Origin: Opitutus sp. | GTDB lineage: Bacteria; Verrucomicrobiota; Verrucomicrobiae; Opitutales; Opitutaceae | Direction of reading: 5' to 3' | Length of the DNA stretch: 45,280 nt | NCBI GenBank assembly: GCA_009695065.1 | Contig: SIBR01000031.1 | Coordinates: forward strand, 1 to 45,280 | Shown: positions 1-8,400 of the stretch, piece by piece | Layout: each line of letters opens with the position of its first letter | Numbering within the stretch: position 1 is the first letter of the stretch | Made by a program: the position numbers and the translations under genes | The notes under the pieces: model-generated | The model's input: the letters and a program-made list of their open reading frames with translations, nothing else | Database searches by the model: none | Told to the model about the DNA's origin: nothing

Positions 1-327
1 CGTCGTTGCACCGCGCGCCAAACCCCACGCTTTGCTTGCGACTGAGCCGGGGTCGCTTTCCGGTCGAACAGTTCTTCCAGCGTGACAAGACTGACTTGGG
101 CCTGGATCATTACGAGGGACGCTCCTGGCGCGGATTCCATCATCATTTGGTTTTGGCCGCGGTCGCCTACCTCTTCGTCACGGCAATCTACCTGCGCTCC
201 AAAAAAAACTTCTGGTGTTACATGGGAGCAGGTGCTCCACGCGATGCAGCCGTGGTTCGTGCGGCTCATCGGCGGCGGCCCGTGTTGCGGAACAACTTTT
301 GATCCGAAGTTCTGCGACTCTATATAA
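1..327 (+). pseudogene. IS701-like transposase, 3' fragment, frameshifted
   Basis: This is the C-terminal end of a DDE transposase, cut by the window edge. One reading frame gives VEQFFQRDKTDLGLDHYEG followed by RSWRGFHHH, which resembles the conserved 'E..K.ELGLDH.EGR.WRG.HHH' block near the C-terminus of IS701/IS4-group transposases. Just after an A-rich run near position 200-215 the sense continues in another frame (TWEQVLHAMQPWFVRL) to a stop at 325-327. A one-base indel therefore separates the two parts and the copy cannot make an intact enzyme from this strand. Family placement comes from motif recall. The left part of the element and its terminal repeats lie outside the window. Confidence 0.7.
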
Positions 328-343
328 CGTAGTAATGTTAGCC

Positions 344-367
344 CCGATCCCGCGGCCACGGGATCGG
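344..367. terminator. Perfect 9-bp hairpin after the transposase relic
   Basis: CCGATCCCG and CGGGATCGG pair perfectly around a 6-base loop. The hairpin lies between the plus-strand transposase relic and the 3' end of the minus-strand DUF721 gene. That position suits a terminator, but no U-run follows. It could equally be part of the IS end or a REP-type palindrome. Confidence 0.4.
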
Positions 368-458
368 CCCGACAGGGTGCATCCATCACCCCTCTGAGTG
401 TAATCGATGCAGGCTGAAACTCCGCTTGGGCGGCGTTCGCCAGACGGAGCCTCGCGGA

Positions 459-842
459 CTATCCCGTGCGGACATGGATTGCCTTCACGTCGCCACAACC
501 GGGCAGCTTGCGGATGCGGGCGACAATCTCGTCGCGATGCAGAAAGAGTTCGTTACGCACGACGGAATGGGCGGTGAGGACGGTAAGCATGTTGCGATCG
601 AGCCGGGCCGGGTGCGAGTAGGCGGCGTTGGCGTCGCCGACCAGGGCCGGCCACTGGGCGCGAATCTCGTGCTCCGGAGCCTCCCGACCGATGTGGTATT
701 TCTGCAGCAGTTGTTCGACCACAGTGGCAACGGGCTGGGTGGCTCGCTGGATGGAACGGCGCGGGACCGCCGATGGCACTCCGCGCAGATCGGCGATGAG
801 CGTCTCGGCGCGTTTGCTGAATTTGTGCGGCTGGTCGGACAC
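459..842 (-). CDS. DUF721/DciA-family protein
   Basis: This 127-residue protein has the layout of the DUF721 (DciA-like) family: a short charged N-terminus, then a small domain around IRAQWPALVGDANAAYSHPA and LTVLTAHSVVRNELFLHRDE. DciA proteins help load or operate the replicative DNA helicase in bacteria that lack DnaC or DnaI, so a replication role is the best guess. The start is a GTG at 842-840 and no clear ribosome binding site is visible. The GT2 gene lies next upstream on the same strand, 48 bases away. The family call rests on the weakly conserved W-x-x-(I/L)VG core and the length, so it is good but not certain. Confidence 0.7.
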   Translation of the reverse strand: MSDQPHKFSKRAETLIADLRGVPSAVPRRSIQRATQPVATVVEQLLQKYHIGREAPEHEIRAQWPALVGDANAAYSHPARLDRNMLTVLTAHSVVRNELFLHRDEIVARIRKLPGCGDVKAIHVRTG

Positions 843-890
843 GAAGGAAATTAAACGGGAGAACCGGGGTGGCGGGTGGGTGTTCGGCCA

Positions 891-1838
891 CTACACCCGG
901 CGAGCCATCGAGCGCGGGATTTGGTAAAGATACCCGCAGGAGCGCCAGAGCCGAACCATGGCCTTCTTGGTCGCGCCCGATCGGAAAGTCAGGGCATTCA
1001 ACAGGGCGAGGGCGGTGAAGCCCACCACCTTGGCGATGTTGGCCACAAACCGACTGGCGAAATATCCCGCGGCGCCGGGCTGGCCGGCGCAATCGACGAC
1101 GCGGGAGCGGGCCGAATCGAAACCGTGGCGCGCGGCGCTGCGGAAGGTCGTGCGACTGGCCGGCATCTGGTGCTTGACCGCGGCGGTAGGGACAAACCAC
1201 ACGTCAAATCCCGCCTCCCGTACCCGGCGGACCATCTCGCCGTCCCCGCCGGAAAAGTAGTTGCGCCCCTTCCGATCGAGGTCGGCATTGAACAGGCCGA
1301 CCTGGGTAAACACCCATTTGGGGAACGCGAAATTAGCTCCCATTGGCGAGTTTTTTGCTGGCATTAGCCCGGTATCGGCGCGGAAGGCCAAGGGCAAATG
1401 CCACTCGGCGACCCATTCCGGCATGCCGTCGGGAAACACGGGAATAACCTCGCCGCCGACGACACCGATGCGGCGGTTCCCATCGGCGATCAGGGGCACG
1501 ACCATCTGGGCCAGCCAGTCGGGCTCGACCAGAATGTCGTCGTCGCCGAAGAGAATGATTTCACCCCGCGCCTCGGCGATGGCCCGGTTGCGCGCGTGAT
1601 TGAGCCCCTGCCTGGTTTCGAAAACATGGCGCGGCGCGGGCCGAAGGTGGGCAAATTCCGCCACGACGGCGCGGGTTTCGTCCGTGGAGTTGTTATCGAC
1701 GACGATTACCTCAAAGTGGTTCCGTGGGAATTGCTGCGTTCCAATGCCGGCCAGCGTCTGCCGCAGGAACGCGGCGCGATTGTACGTGGGGATCGCGACG
1801 GTGACCTTAATGACAGTTTCTGGAGGCAGGGGGCTCAT
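891..1838 (-). CDS. Family 2 glycosyltransferase
   Basis: The 315-residue protein begins with the GT-A fold signature VTVAIPTYNRAAFLRQTL (residues 12-29). VIVVDNNSTDET follows near 45, and the nucleotide-sugar/metal motif DDD is at 99-101 (ILFGDDDILVEPDW). A GGDGEMVRRVREAGFDVWFVP segment near 190-210 corresponds to the acceptor-side ED motif. It should transfer a sugar from a nucleotide donor to an envelope glycan or lipid, acting at the cytoplasmic face. The open frame runs further upstream, but ATG at 1838-1836 puts the IPTYNR motif at the usual distance from the N-terminus. The upstream extension lies inside the opposing methyltransferase gene. Donor and acceptor cannot be told from sequence. 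Confidence 0.88.
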   Translation of the reverse strand: MSPLPPETVIKVTVAIPTYNRAAFLRQTLAGIGTQQFPRNHFEVIVVDNNSTDETRAVVAEFAHLRPAPRHVFETRQGLNHARNRAIAEARGEIILFGDDDILVEPDWLAQMVVPLIADGNRRIGVVGGEVIPVFPDGMPEWVAEWHLPLAFRADTGLMPAKNSPMGANFAFPKWVFTQVGLFNADLDRKGRNYFSGGDGEMVRRVREAGFDVWFVPTAAVKHQMPASRTTFRSAARHGFDSARSRVVDCAGQPGAAGYFASRFVANIAKVVGFTALALLNALTFRSGATKKAMVRLWRSCGYLYQIPRSMARRV

Positions 1839-1956
1839 GCGGGGCGGCAACCAACCTAAAATTGCCGGCCGAAAACTGCACGCAGAATTTCCACGGTCCG
1901 AGCGGGACGGGAAGAATAAGCTTCCCGCCCGTGGGTTCGCCGCGTTCTCTCGGGCC

Positions 1957-2667
1957 ATGGCGTTCAAGCACTGGCCCCTCGTGCGGGACCTCCGTTTCGC
2001 GCAGAAATGCGGCCGCTTCCTCCATGGCGCGCGCAAGCGCCGGCCCGACCTAAACTGGGACGAATACCGGCGCATCGCGCGCCACTTCAAACGCGACGAC
2101 ATGGGCAGTTTCACCGAGCGGGGGTACTTGTTTCAACTCGCCACCGACCTGCCGGTGGATGCCCAGGTGATCGAGGTGGGCTCGTGGATGGGGGCCTCAA
2201 CGTGCTTCATAGCCGGCGGGTTGAGGGGTCCAGCCGCACGGATCCTTGCCGTGGATAATTTTGCCGGACTCTCCACGTGCGGAGAGGATGCGGCCTGGTA
2301 CGATCGGCATTTTCGCCAGCTCGGCGTGAAGAGCACGCTGGAGATTTTTCAGGCGAATTTCGCCGCTTTGGGTTTTGCCTCGCGCGCGGAACCGGTGGTG
2401 AGCGATTCCGTCGCCGCGGCGGAGAGACTGGCCCAGCGGCGGAGCGCGATCGATTTCGTCTTCATCGATGGCGACCACTCCTACGCGGCCTGCCAAGCCG
2501 ATATCGCGGCGTGGGCCCCCTTCGTGCGCCGCGGCGGGGTGATGGCGTTTCACGATTTCGGCAGTCGCGCCACGGGCGTTACCCAGGCGATTTTCGAGGC
2601 GATCAAGCAGGGCCGCTTCGCCGAAATTGTCGGCGTGGCCGAGACGATCATCGCGTTCCGGATGTAG
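1957..2667 (+). CDS. Class I SAM-dependent methyltransferase
   Basis: The protein has 236 residues from ATG 1957. The SAM-binding motif is VIEVGSWMGASTCFIAGGL, followed by ARILAVDNFAGL and the acidic-loop motif FVFIDGDHSYAACQADI, and then GGVMAFHDF. This is the Methyltransf_24-like pattern seen in glycan or small-molecule methyltransferases of surface polysaccharide clusters. The frame is open further upstream. ATG 1837 has a GGAGG at 1822-1826 and would add 40 residues of low-complexity sequence. I prefer 1957 because the region before it looks like antisense of the GT2 gene. The gene is divergent from GT2 and convergent with the DUF4254 gene. The substrate is unknown. Confidence 0.85.
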   Translation: MAFKHWPLVRDLRFAQKCGRFLHGARKRRPDLNWDEYRRIARHFKRDDMGSFTERGYLFQLATDLPVDAQVIEVGSWMGASTCFIAGGLRGPAARILAVDNFAGLSTCGEDAAWYDRHFRQLGVKSTLEIFQANFAALGFASRAEPVVSDSVAAAERLAQRRSAIDFVFIDGDHSYAACQADIAAWAPFVRRGGVMAFHDFGSRATGVTQAIFEAIKQGRFAEIVGVAETIIAFRM

Positions 2668-2673
2668 CGGTCC

Positions 2674-2720
2674 GGCGGTCCGGGATTGCGGAATCCCCGT
2701 GGAATAAAATCCCGACCGCC
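2674..2720. terminator. Convergent-gene hairpin
   Basis: GGCGGTCCGGGATT (2674-2687) pairs with AATCCCGACCGCC (2708-2720), giving a 13-bp stem with one bulged base. It sits between the 3' ends of two convergent genes. Seen on the plus strand, the loop ends in an A-rich tract (GGAATAAAAT), so on the minus strand the stem contains a T-rich side. A bidirectional terminator is the likely role. Confidence 0.55.
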
Positions 2721-2745
2721 GCCCGCAAACCTCATACCGAAAACT

Positions 2746-3351
2746 CTACTCTGCCGCGGGCGCCCCGCGTGCCGCGTACAGCGCGGGATTGAGCGTGGGA
2801 TCGTTGTACATCTTGAACTGGAAATAGACTCGGAAGGTCCGCCGGCCGCGGGCGATGTCATCGGGCAATTCCTGGAGGCAGGCTTGGAGGTCGCCGCGCT
2901 GCCGGTTGATAATCGCGAGTTTTTGGGCGGCCTTCTGTCGATGTTCGGGCGTGGCTTCGGTCCGCTCCGCCTCGACGGCCATGTGGTAGCTCTTGAGCGC
3001 GAGGATCGAAAGGCGGTCGATCATCATGCCCGGCGTTTCCGAGTTCAGGGGGCAGCCGGCGGTGGGGGGATGCAGTTCGTTGATGAGCCATTCATCCATC
3101 CGCTGAATGAAATCGTTGCGTTCCTGATTAAGGCGGTCGATGGCGCGCTTCGTCCGATAGACATGCGCCGCTCCGAGGTCATCCCGCCGGGCTTCGTCCT
3201 CGGCATGCCAGAGATCAAAGTTGCGGCGATGGTTCTCGCCGGCCAGCCGGAGGAGATCTGCCGCCTCGGGGAGGCTCGCCGTCGGCTGGTCGTGCCAGAG
3301 GCGGGTCAGTCTGGCCTGCAGGCCGGTGACGTCGGCGGCAATATTTGTCAT
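2746..3351 (-). CDS. DUF4254 domain protein
   Basis: This 201-residue protein carries the DUF4254 hallmark HRRNFDLWHAEDEARR (residues 41-56), followed by a helical region with DRLNQERNDFIQRMDEWL and DRLSILALKSYHM. The biochemical role of DUF4254 is not established to my knowledge. The gene follows the GT9 gene on the same strand after 73 bases and lies in a block of glycosyltransferases, so a part in glycan or lipid assembly is inferred. The frame is open for another 96 codons upstream, but that stretch overlaps the GT9 3' end in another frame and looks like shadow sequence. ATG 3351 (MTNIAADV) is therefore chosen. Confidence 0.82.
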   Translation of the reverse strand: MTNIAADVTGLQARLTRLWHDQPTASLPEAADLLRLAGENHRRNFDLWHAEDEARRDDLGAAHVYRTKRAIDRLNQERNDFIQRMDEWLINELHPPTAGCPLNSETPGMMIDRLSILALKSYHMAVEAERTEATPEHRQKAAQKLAIINRQRGDLQACLQELPDDIARGRRTFRVYFQFKMYNDPTLNPALYAARGAPAAE

Positions 3352-3424
3352 GACCAAGGCATGATCGCCCAGGCGCGACCGGTCCAGAACGTTTGGCAGG
3401 GCGGAATTTGGCGGCCGCCTCTGG

Positions 3425-4498
3425 TCACAGCCCGGCCAGCTCCCGGGCGGCTCGGGTGACGGTCGTGGTCGCATTGCGGCTTGCCAGTCTGGCGTCGTCA
3501 TATCCCTCGGTGAGCCCAAACGGCGGGCGGGCGATGCGATTATCGAGGACGATGACGGCATTGGCTGCCCGCGGTCCCCAAATGATTGGCGCGGTCGGCC
3601 CCCAGATAACCAGCGAGGGACAGTGGCAGGCGGCCGCAAGGTGCATCGCGGCGGTGTCGACCCCGATGAACAGGCGGGCGCCCTGCAGCAGCGCGGCGAG
3701 TTGGTTCCACGGCAGGGCTCCGTCGGGGCAAAAGATTTTTTCCGAAGCGATCGCGGCCAGCTGCCGCGCGAGTCCGACTTCGCTGGCGGAGCTGCCGGTG
3801 CTTACAAAGATCTGATCGAAGTGCGGCGCCAGCGTGCGAACCAATTCCATCCAGCGGTCATCCGGCCAACTTTTTGCGGCTACGCGCGTGCCGCAGTGGA
3901 CCACGAGTCGGGACCGTGCGAGCGTGAAACCGGCCGGCACGCGCAGGTTCGCCGCGGCGGCGTCAAAGGTCATCGGCCGGAAGTCGAGTCCCGGGGGCTG
4001 GGCTGGCAGCTGCAGAAAATCGCGGGCCAGCCGGTAATTGCTCTCGACCGCGTGGTGGGCGCGGATTTCGCAGTCGACCGAATAGCTGAACACGATGGGC
4101 CACAGGCCGCGGTTGTAACGCGAGCCGTGCTGCCGCAGTTCGAGTCGGTTGAGCACACGATGGCGACCGCGGGCGAGCAGCGCCGCATAACGGCCGCGCT
4201 CCGTGTCACTGCATTCGAAAATCCAATCGTACTTTTGCCGCCGCAGCGCGCGCAGACTGGCCCAGGTGCCACCCCAGGTCTTGCGCGCCTCGTCCATGTG
4301 CGGCGGGGCGGTGGTGAAGACCTCGTTGTGGGCGAGGCAGCCGCCGAGAATCGATTCGCAGCCGCTCCGCACAAACACGTCGATGATCGCGTCGGGATGG
4401 CGCGTCCGCACGGCATTCAAGGTCGGGGTCAGCAGCAGCGTGTCCCCAATCATCTTGGGCTTGATAAAAAGACAGCGCAGGCGCGAAGGGGCGGACAT
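3425..4498 (-). CDS. Family 9 glycosyltransferase (heptosyltransferase-like)
   Basis: The 357-residue protein has the GT9/GT-B layout. The N-terminal LFIKPKMIGDTLLLTPTL is the 'K..x-GD-x-x-x-x-P' start typical of ADP-heptose:LPS heptosyltransferases. In the C-terminal half, VVHCGTRVAAKSWPDDRW lies in the nucleotide-binding region. FIGVDTAAMHLAAACHCP followed by SLVIWGPT is the conserved 'D-T-G/A-x-x-H-x-A-A' block. It likely adds a heptose or related sugar to the lipopolysaccharide core on the inner face of the inner membrane. The MsbA-like exporter immediately upstream on the same strand fits lipid A-core assembly and flipping. Whether the sugar is heptose is inferred. Confidence 0.88.
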   Translation of the reverse strand: MSAPSRLRCLFIKPKMIGDTLLLTPTLNAVRTRHPDAIIDVFVRSGCESILGGCLAHNEVFTTAPPHMDEARKTWGGTWASLRALRRQKYDWIFECSDTERGRYAALLARGRHRVLNRLELRQHGSRYNRGLWPIVFSYSVDCEIRAHHAVESNYRLARDFLQLPAQPPGLDFRPMTFDAAAANLRVPAGFTLARSRLVVHCGTRVAAKSWPDDRWMELVRTLAPHFDQIFVSTGSSASEVGLARQLAAIASEKIFCPDGALPWNQLAALLQGARLFIGVDTAAMHLAAACHCPSLVIWGPTAPIIWGPRAANAVIVLDNRIARPPFGLTEGYDDARLASRNATTTVTRAARELAGL

Positions 4499-4564
4499 TG
4501 TTCTATTGCTGCGCGGGCGCCCCGTTGGCTCAAATCGAAACTGACAAAATTTCCATCACGGGCG

Positions 4565-6310
4565 TCACACCGCCGTGTTCTGCCGGTCGTAGAGCGACTT
4601 GTAGAGGGCGTTGGCGGCGTAGAGTTCGGGGTGGCTGCCGGACGCGACGATTTCGCCGTCGTCGAAGACTAGGATCTTCGTCGCATCGCGGATGGTCGAG
4701 AAGCGGTGCGCAATGATCAGGACGGTCTTGCCGATCACGAGTTGCTTGAGCGCGAGTTGGATGGCGGCCTCGCTGTCGCTGTCGAGGGCGCTCGTCGCCT
4801 CGTCGAGGATGAGGATAGGCGCGTTGCGGAGAAAGGCCCGGGCGAGGGCGAGCCGCTGCTTCTGGCCGCCGGAAAGTCGCGCCCCGCGTTCCCCGACGAC
4901 GGTCTCATAGCCTTCGGGGAACGCTTGGATAAAATCATGGGCGAAGGCGGCCCGGGCGGCGGCCTCGAGTTCGGCGCGCGTGGCCGTCGGGTGCGCGATG
5001 AGGAGGTTATTGGAGATCGTGTCGTTGAAGAGCACGGGGTCCTGCGAAACAATCGCGATGTTGCGGCGCAGGTCGGCCAACCGGAGCAGGCGCAGGTCGT
5101 GGCCGTCGAGTGTCACCCGACCTGCGACGGGGTCGAAGAAACGTGGCACCAGGTTGGCGAACGTGGATTTGCCGGCTCCGCTGGGGCCGACCAGCGCGCA
5201 CACGGTGCCCGCGGGAATGCGCTGGTGAATTCCACGCAGCACTGGCTCGCCGCCGGTGTAGGAAAAGCGCACACCCTCGAAAGCCAGGTTTCCGACGGCG
5301 CGGGCGTGCGGAAGGGCCTCCGGAGCATCGACGATGGCGACGGGCGCATGCAGCACTTCCTCCAGGCGGTCGAGCGCGCCGAGGCCGCGCTTCAGCTCGT
5401 TGTTCAGGCTGCCGAGCTTTTTGATTGGTTCGTAGCCGGCATAAAGCGCGGTGATGAGGGTGAGAAAGGTGTCGCGGTCGAGATGGACCCGATAGGCGTA
5501 GAGCAGCGTGAAGGAGATACCGGCGGCCGAAATAATCTCGATCAACGGGGTTAGGGCCTTCTCGTACTTCATGAACTTCATCTGGGCGCGGATGAGGGTC
5601 TGCGAGGCGCGCGTGAACCGGGCGACTTCGCGCTCCTCGAGGTTGAACGCGCGCACTTCCTTCGTCGCGCTAAGGTTTTCGTTGTAAATATTCGTCACGC
5701 CGCCGAGCTCTGCCTGAATCTGGCCGGCGCGCTTGATGAGTTTCTTGCCGACGTAGCGAATCGGCAGAACCGAGAGCGGGACCACCGCCAGCGTGACGAG
5801 CACCAGCGCCACGCCCTGTTCCCGGTAGGCGGTCCAGGCGATGAAGGCGATGCTGCCGATCAGGCTGGCCGGGCTGCGCACAATTTCGTTGGCCACCGTG
5901 GTCAACGTGACCTGGAGCTGGTTGGCGTCCGCGAGTCCGCGGGACAGCAGGTCGCCGGTGGAGTTTTTTTGAAAAAACGAAAGTGGCAGGATCTGGAGCT
6001 GGCGGAAGAAATCCAGGCGAAGCGCTTCGAGGACCCGGGTGCCGACGAGCTGGATGAAATAGGTGTTGAGGTAGGTGGCGACACCGCGGACGAGGAAGAC
6101 GGCCGGGATCCAGAGCGCGACGGCGAGGAACTGCCAGATGGCGAGGGGGGCGGCGTCCTTGGCGAAGATGACCGGGAAAACCGTCTTCACCATCAAGGGC
6201 AGGCCTGCGCCCGACGCCACGCCGGCCACCACGCCGCAAAGAATCGCGAGCGTCAGGAGACCGCGCTGCGGGCGCAGATACCGGAAATAAGGGCGAAAGC
6301 GGCTGATCAT
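4565..6310 (-). CDS. ABC exporter, MsbA-like half-transporter
   Basis: The 581-residue protein is a fused permease-ATPase. Residues about 1-320 are the six-helix exporter membrane domain and residues about 340-581 are the nucleotide-binding domain. Visible motifs are Walker A GPSGAGKST (375-383), Q-loop SQD (422-424), signature LSGGQ (479-483), Walker B ILILDEATSALD (499-510) and the switch histidine in IIAHRFST (H535). It should work as a homodimer that flips a lipid, most likely lipid A-core, across the inner membrane. The adjacent GT9 gene supports that substrate. A multidrug or other lipid exporter of the same fold cannot be excluded. It lies 40 bases downstream of the OppC-type permease gene. 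Confidence 0.9.
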   Translation of the reverse strand: MISRFRPYFRYLRPQRGLLTLAILCGVVAGVASGAGLPLMVKTVFPVIFAKDAAPLAIWQFLAVALWIPAVFLVRGVATYLNTYFIQLVGTRVLEALRLDFFRQLQILPLSFFQKNSTGDLLSRGLADANQLQVTLTTVANEIVRSPASLIGSIAFIAWTAYREQGVALVLVTLAVVPLSVLPIRYVGKKLIKRAGQIQAELGGVTNIYNENLSATKEVRAFNLEEREVARFTRASQTLIRAQMKFMKYEKALTPLIEIISAAGISFTLLYAYRVHLDRDTFLTLITALYAGYEPIKKLGSLNNELKRGLGALDRLEEVLHAPVAIVDAPEALPHARAVGNLAFEGVRFSYTGGEPVLRGIHQRIPAGTVCALVGPSGAGKSTFANLVPRFFDPVAGRVTLDGHDLRLLRLADLRRNIAIVSQDPVLFNDTISNNLLIAHPTATRAELEAAARAAFAHDFIQAFPEGYETVVGERGARLSGGQKQRLALARAFLRNAPILILDEATSALDSDSEAAIQLALKQLVIGKTVLIIAHRFSTIRDATKILVFDDGEIVASGSHPELYAANALYKSLYDRQNTAV

Positions 6311-6350
6311 GCGGCCCAGAGGAAAAGAGCGGCGCCGGGTGAACTCGATT

Positions 6351-7253
6351 TCAATCCTTCGACGACCGCACGTCCAGTGCGTCGCGCAACCCGTCGCCGA
6401 GGAAATTGAGCGAGAACAGCGTGAGGGAGAAAACGGTGCCGGGAAAAATCAACAGCCACCAGAACTCCTCCATTTTTTCCGCCCCGTCCTTGATCAACAC
6501 GCCCCAGGAACTCATCGGCGGCTGCACGCCGAGGCCGAGAAAACTGAGGAAGGCCTCGAGCAGCATCACACCCGGGATGGTGAGGGTCGTGTAAACGATG
6601 ATCGGGCCCATGATGTTGGGCAGGATATGGCGGAAGATGATCCGGCGCCGGCCAAAACCGAGCGAACGCGCCGCCTCGATGAACTCCATCTTCTTCACGG
6701 CCATCACCTGGCCGCGGACGATGCGGGCCATCGTAAGCCACTCGACCGCGCCGATCGCGACGAAAAGCAGGATGATGTTCCGGCCGAAGAAGACCATCAA
6801 GAGGATGACGAAGATGGGGAAGGGCAGGGAATACATGATGTCGACTGCGCGCATCATCAACGCATCGCGCTTGCCGCCGAAGAAACCCGCCACGGCGCCG
6901 TAAACCACTCCGATCGTCAGGGCGACAAACGTGGCGCTGAGCCCGACGGCCAGCGAAACGCGGCCGCCATAGAGCAGCCGGACGAGGAGATCGCGGCCGA
7001 GAGTGTCGGTGCCGAGCCAGTGGGCGCCGCTGGGCGCCGAGGCGCCGAGATCCAGATTCTGCTCCTCGTAGCCGTAGGCGCTGAGAAACGGGGCGATTAC
7101 GCAGGCGAGGGTGATGACCGTGAGCGCGATCATGCCGAAGACCGACAGCTGGTTCTTGCGCAGCCGGAGCCAGGCATCGTGCCAGAGCGAATTGCCCTTT
7201 TCGACGGGCTCGGAGACGGCGGTGGGGAGGACGGCGGAGGGCGCTGCGCTCAT
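6351..7253 (-). CDS. Peptide/nickel-type ABC permease, OppC/DppC family
   Basis: The protein has 300 residues. It carries the N-terminal cytoplasmic stretch and first helix typical of OppC (LWHDAWLRLRKNQLSVFGM), the periplasmic segment HWLGTDTLGRDLLVRLLYGG (79-98) diagnostic for the OppC/DppC subfamily, and the cytoplasmic EAA loop EAARSLGFGRRRIIFRHILP (193-212) that contacts the ATPase. It forms the inner-membrane channel with the OppB-type partner encoded just upstream. The cognate OppD/OppF ATPases and the OppA binding protein are not in the window. The substrate could be an oligopeptide or, given the neighbouring uronate genes, an oligosaccharide. Confidence 0.92.
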   Translation of the reverse strand: MSAAPSAVLPTAVSEPVEKGNSLWHDAWLRLRKNQLSVFGMIALTVITLACVIAPFLSAYGYEEQNLDLGASAPSGAHWLGTDTLGRDLLVRLLYGGRVSLAVGLSATFVALTIGVVYGAVAGFFGGKRDALMMRAVDIMYSLPFPIFVILLMVFFGRNIILLFVAIGAVEWLTMARIVRGQVMAVKKMEFIEAARSLGFGRRRIIFRHILPNIMGPIIVYTTLTIPGVMLLEAFLSFLGLGVQPPMSSWGVLIKDGAEKMEEFWWLLIFPGTVFSLTLFSLNFLGDGLRDALDVRSSKD

Positions 7254-7260
7254 CTTGAGG

Positions 7261-7331
7261 TGTAGGGCCGGCGCTTGCCGGCGGGCCAGACGATGGAAAA
7301 ACGCGGCGCGGCGACGAGCGCCGGCCCTACA
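7261..7331. repeat. GTAG-headed REP pair, copy A
   Basis: TGTAGGGCCGGCGCT (7261-7275) is repeated perfectly inverted at 7317-7331. Each arm starts with GTAG and continues into its own hairpin (GCCGGC-loop-GCCGGC in the left arm). This is the arrangement of a bacterial REP doublet. It lies between the two permease genes of one operon, so it may alter the mRNA between oppB and oppC. Confidence 0.75.
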
Positions 7332-7359
7332 TCACATGACGATTCAATTCGTCGCATGT

Positions 7360-8280
7360 TCATCCTTCCAATCGCACTTTCGGGTTCATCCACGCCTGCA
7401 CGATGTCGACCACAAGGTTCAGCGCCATGATGAGCACGGCGTAGAGAATCACGGTGCCGAGCACCAGGGTGTAGTCCCGGTTGAAGGCGGAGTTGACGAA
7501 CTCGCGGCCCACGCCGGGGATTTGAAAGATCGTCTCGATGACAAACGAGCCGGTGAGAATGCCGGCGACGGCGGGACCGAGATACGAGACGACGGGCAGG
7601 AGCCCGCCGCGCAGCGCATGGTGCAGCACGACGCGCAACTCGGAGGCGCCCTTGGCCCGGGCGGTGCGGATGTAGTCCTGATGCAGGATTTCCAGCATGC
7701 CGCCGCGGGTCAGACGGGAGATCGGCGCGGCATAGGCGATGCCGAGCACGAGGGCCGGCAGCACGCGATCGGCGGCCGTGTACCAGCCGGACGCGTTGAA
7801 CCAGCCAAAATGGATCGCGAAGAGGAGCACGAGCAGCGGGCCGACCACAAACGTGGGCACCGAGATGCCGACCATGCCGAAAGAGGAGGCCACGTAGTCG
7901 ATCCACGTGTTGCGCTTGACGGCCGCCAGCGTGCCGAGCGTGACTCCGATCACCAACGCGACGGCCAGCGAAATGCCGCCGAGCTCGGCCGAGACCGGCA
8001 GCTTGTCCAGGATGATTTCGTTGACCGTGCGATTGGGGTATTTGAATGACGGGCCCAGGTCGGCGCGCAGCAGGCTGCCGAGGTAATCGAGATATTGCTG
8101 CCACAGCGGCTTATTCAACCCATAGTGGGCTTCGAGATTGCGCAGGATCTCGGGCGTCACGGCCTTTTCCGCGGTGAAGGGTCCGCCGGGCACGAAGCGC
8201 ACCATGAAAAACGTCGCGGAGATGACCAGAAAGAGCGCGAGGAGCGACTGCAGGAAACGCGACGTGGTAAAGCGGAGCAT
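7360..8280 (-). CDS. Peptide/nickel-type ABC permease, OppB/DppB family
   Basis: The 306-residue protein begins with the OppB-type signature LRFTTSRFLQSLLALFLVIS and FMVRFVPGGPF, followed by LEAHYGLNKPLWQQYLDYL. The EAA loop is near DYIRTARAKGASELRVVLHH. About six membrane helices are expected. It pairs with the OppC-type protein downstream. The ATG is at 8280-8278. The 120 bases between this gene and the divergent uxuA must hold both promoters, and I see no convincing -35/-10 pair there. No ATPase or solute-binding protein is encoded nearby. Confidence 0.92.
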   Translation of the reverse strand: MLRFTTSRFLQSLLALFLVISATFFMVRFVPGGPFTAEKAVTPEILRNLEAHYGLNKPLWQQYLDYLGSLLRADLGPSFKYPNRTVNEIILDKLPVSAELGGISLAVALVIGVTLGTLAAVKRNTWIDYVASSFGMVGISVPTFVVGPLLVLLFAIHFGWFNASGWYTAADRVLPALVLGIAYAAPISRLTRGGMLEILHQDYIRTARAKGASELRVVLHHALRGGLLPVVSYLGPAVAGILTGSFVIETIFQIPGVGREFVNSAFNRDYTLVLGTVILYAVLIMALNLVVDIVQAWMNPKVRLEG

Positions 8281-8400
8281 GTGTCAGTAAGACCGGTGAC
8301 GGGGAGACAGGAGACAGGGCAAAAGCCGAAGAGCCAAGCGCGAAGAGGCGGGGCCGCTTTGCGCTTCGTTCCTCGCCGGGCGCGGCTATAACCGGGGCCG

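Noticed and set aside
3352..3639. Upstream extension of the DUF4254 gene
   Set aside because: The 96 extra codons overlap the GT9 gene in another frame, are Pro/Arg/Ser-rich and precede the family's conserved start region.
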